Below are positions 63,768 to 64,000 of a DNA stretch of 64,000 nucleotides, piece after piece. A model generated the notes under the pieces. That model made no database searches. It had not been told where the DNA came from and saw nothing but the letters and a program-made list of their open reading frames with translations. The position numbers were made by a program, and so were the translations under genes. Position 1 is the stretch's first letter. Every line of letters begins with the position of its first letter. Source of the DNA: Bradyrhizobium cajani. GTDB lineage: Bacteria > Pseudomonadota > Alphaproteobacteria > Rhizobiales > Xanthobacteraceae. The DNA is taken from contig NZ_WQNE01000025.1 of the NCBI RefSeq assembly GCF_009759665.1, positions 1 through 64,000 of the forward strand, written 5' to 3'.

Positions 63768-63902
63768 TTCCGCTGTCGTCCCGGCGAACGCCGGGACGCA
63801 TAACCACAGGGAGTGGTTTGGCGAAGACTCGGAGTTCGGCGCTTCTGCCGACCCCAATCGATGGATTCCGCGGTATGGGTCCCGGCGTTCGCCGGGACGA
63901 CA
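63768..63902. repeat. Intergenic palindromic repeat (GTCCCGGCGAACGCCGGGAC type)
   Basis: TGTCGTCCCGGCGAACGCCG then GGACGC on the left; GGTCCCGGCGTTCGCCGGGA then CGACA on the right; inner ATAACCACAGGGAGTGG. Related to the other CCGG palindromes in the window. It lies between the CaiB gene and a gene reading in from the right. Confidence 0.82.
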
Positions 63903-63942
63903 CCGATGAATGTAGCGCGAGTTGCGTCTGACGCGGACGCCC

Positions 63943-64000
63943 CTACGCCGCGCTATCCACCTTCAGCACCCCGCGCCGGATCTGATCTTCTTCGATCGAT
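63943..64000 (-). CDS. C-terminal end of an unidentified gene running off the window
   Basis: The last 18 codons read SIEEDQIRRGVLKVDSAA then TAG on the minus strand. The rest lies beyond the window. The sequence looks protein-like but is too short to name a family. Confidence 0.5.
   Translation of the reverse strand, partial: SIEEDQIRRGVLKVDSAA

Overview
The window is 64 kb of GC-rich chromosome from an alphaproteobacterium, most probably Bradyrhizobium or a close relative. This rests on the combination of genes (lysC-ptsP-prfA-prmC-DUF4167, phbA/phbB/phaR, ACC deaminase with a divergent Lrp regulator, otsA/otsB, form II CO-dehydrogenase-like genes), on good matches to the EcfG (general stress sigma factor) promoter consensus, and on many short GC-rich intergenic palindromes. 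The genus is inferred from gene content, not from a database search.

Layout. 0-9 kb: aspartate kinase, PTS-Ntr enzyme I, release factor 1 and its methyltransferase, a structured intergenic segment, a DUF4167 protein, a methyltransferase, glyoxalase II and a cupin. 9-13.5 kb: a DMT exporter, then the polyhydroxybutyrate genes phbB, phbA and the regulator phaR. 13.5-25 kb: a methyltransferase, a branched-chain aminotransferase, an HSL-type esterase, a small Tat-like protein, an outer-membrane-type protein, a PilZ-PAS-PAS-GGDEF cyclase, a carboxymuconolactone decarboxylase-family protein, a Cds1-like PLP enzyme, an Lrp regulator divergent from acdS, and recQ. 25-33.6 kb: a polysaccharide deacetylase, the metY-metA pair, an amidase with a histone-H1-like N-terminus, an aldo/keto reductase-MFS pair and a LysR regulator.

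33.66-39.91 kb is a genomic island. An 18-bp perfect direct repeat marks both ends, and the right copy is the 3' end of tRNA-Ser(GGA). No integrase is visible. Inside, four genes run leftward: a DGQHR-domain (DndB-like) protein, a GHKL (Hsp90/MORC-type) ATPase, a 118-aa unknown, and a protein with a PD-(D/E)XK-like core. The promoter of the first gene carries four CCCAGGGA-type repeats spaced 22-23 bp, one lying between the candidate -35 and -10. This is my best candidate for an undescribed system, probably defence or DNA-modification related.

40-50 kb: a small secreted protein; a trehalose cluster (MFS transporter, otsB, otsA) with an EcfG-type promoter before otsA; a DUF3175 protein with a second EcfG-type promoter; and two chemoreceptor genes whose signalling halves are nearly identical over 1.1 kb. 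50-57.3 kb: a locus resembling the Pseudomonas NosP/NahK(ErcS')-LuxR regulator-quinoprotein ethanol dehydrogenase region: a FIST protein overlapping a hybrid histidine kinase, two LuxR response regulators with a 35-aa ORF wedged between them by 4-nt overlaps at both ends, a substrate-binding protein/cytochrome c fusion, and a PQQ alcohol dehydrogenase with the Asp-X-Asp lanthanide signature. 57.6-64 kb: coxG divergent from coxS-coxL(form II)-coxM, a CaiB/BaiF-type racemase or CoA-transferase, and the 3' end of a further gene.
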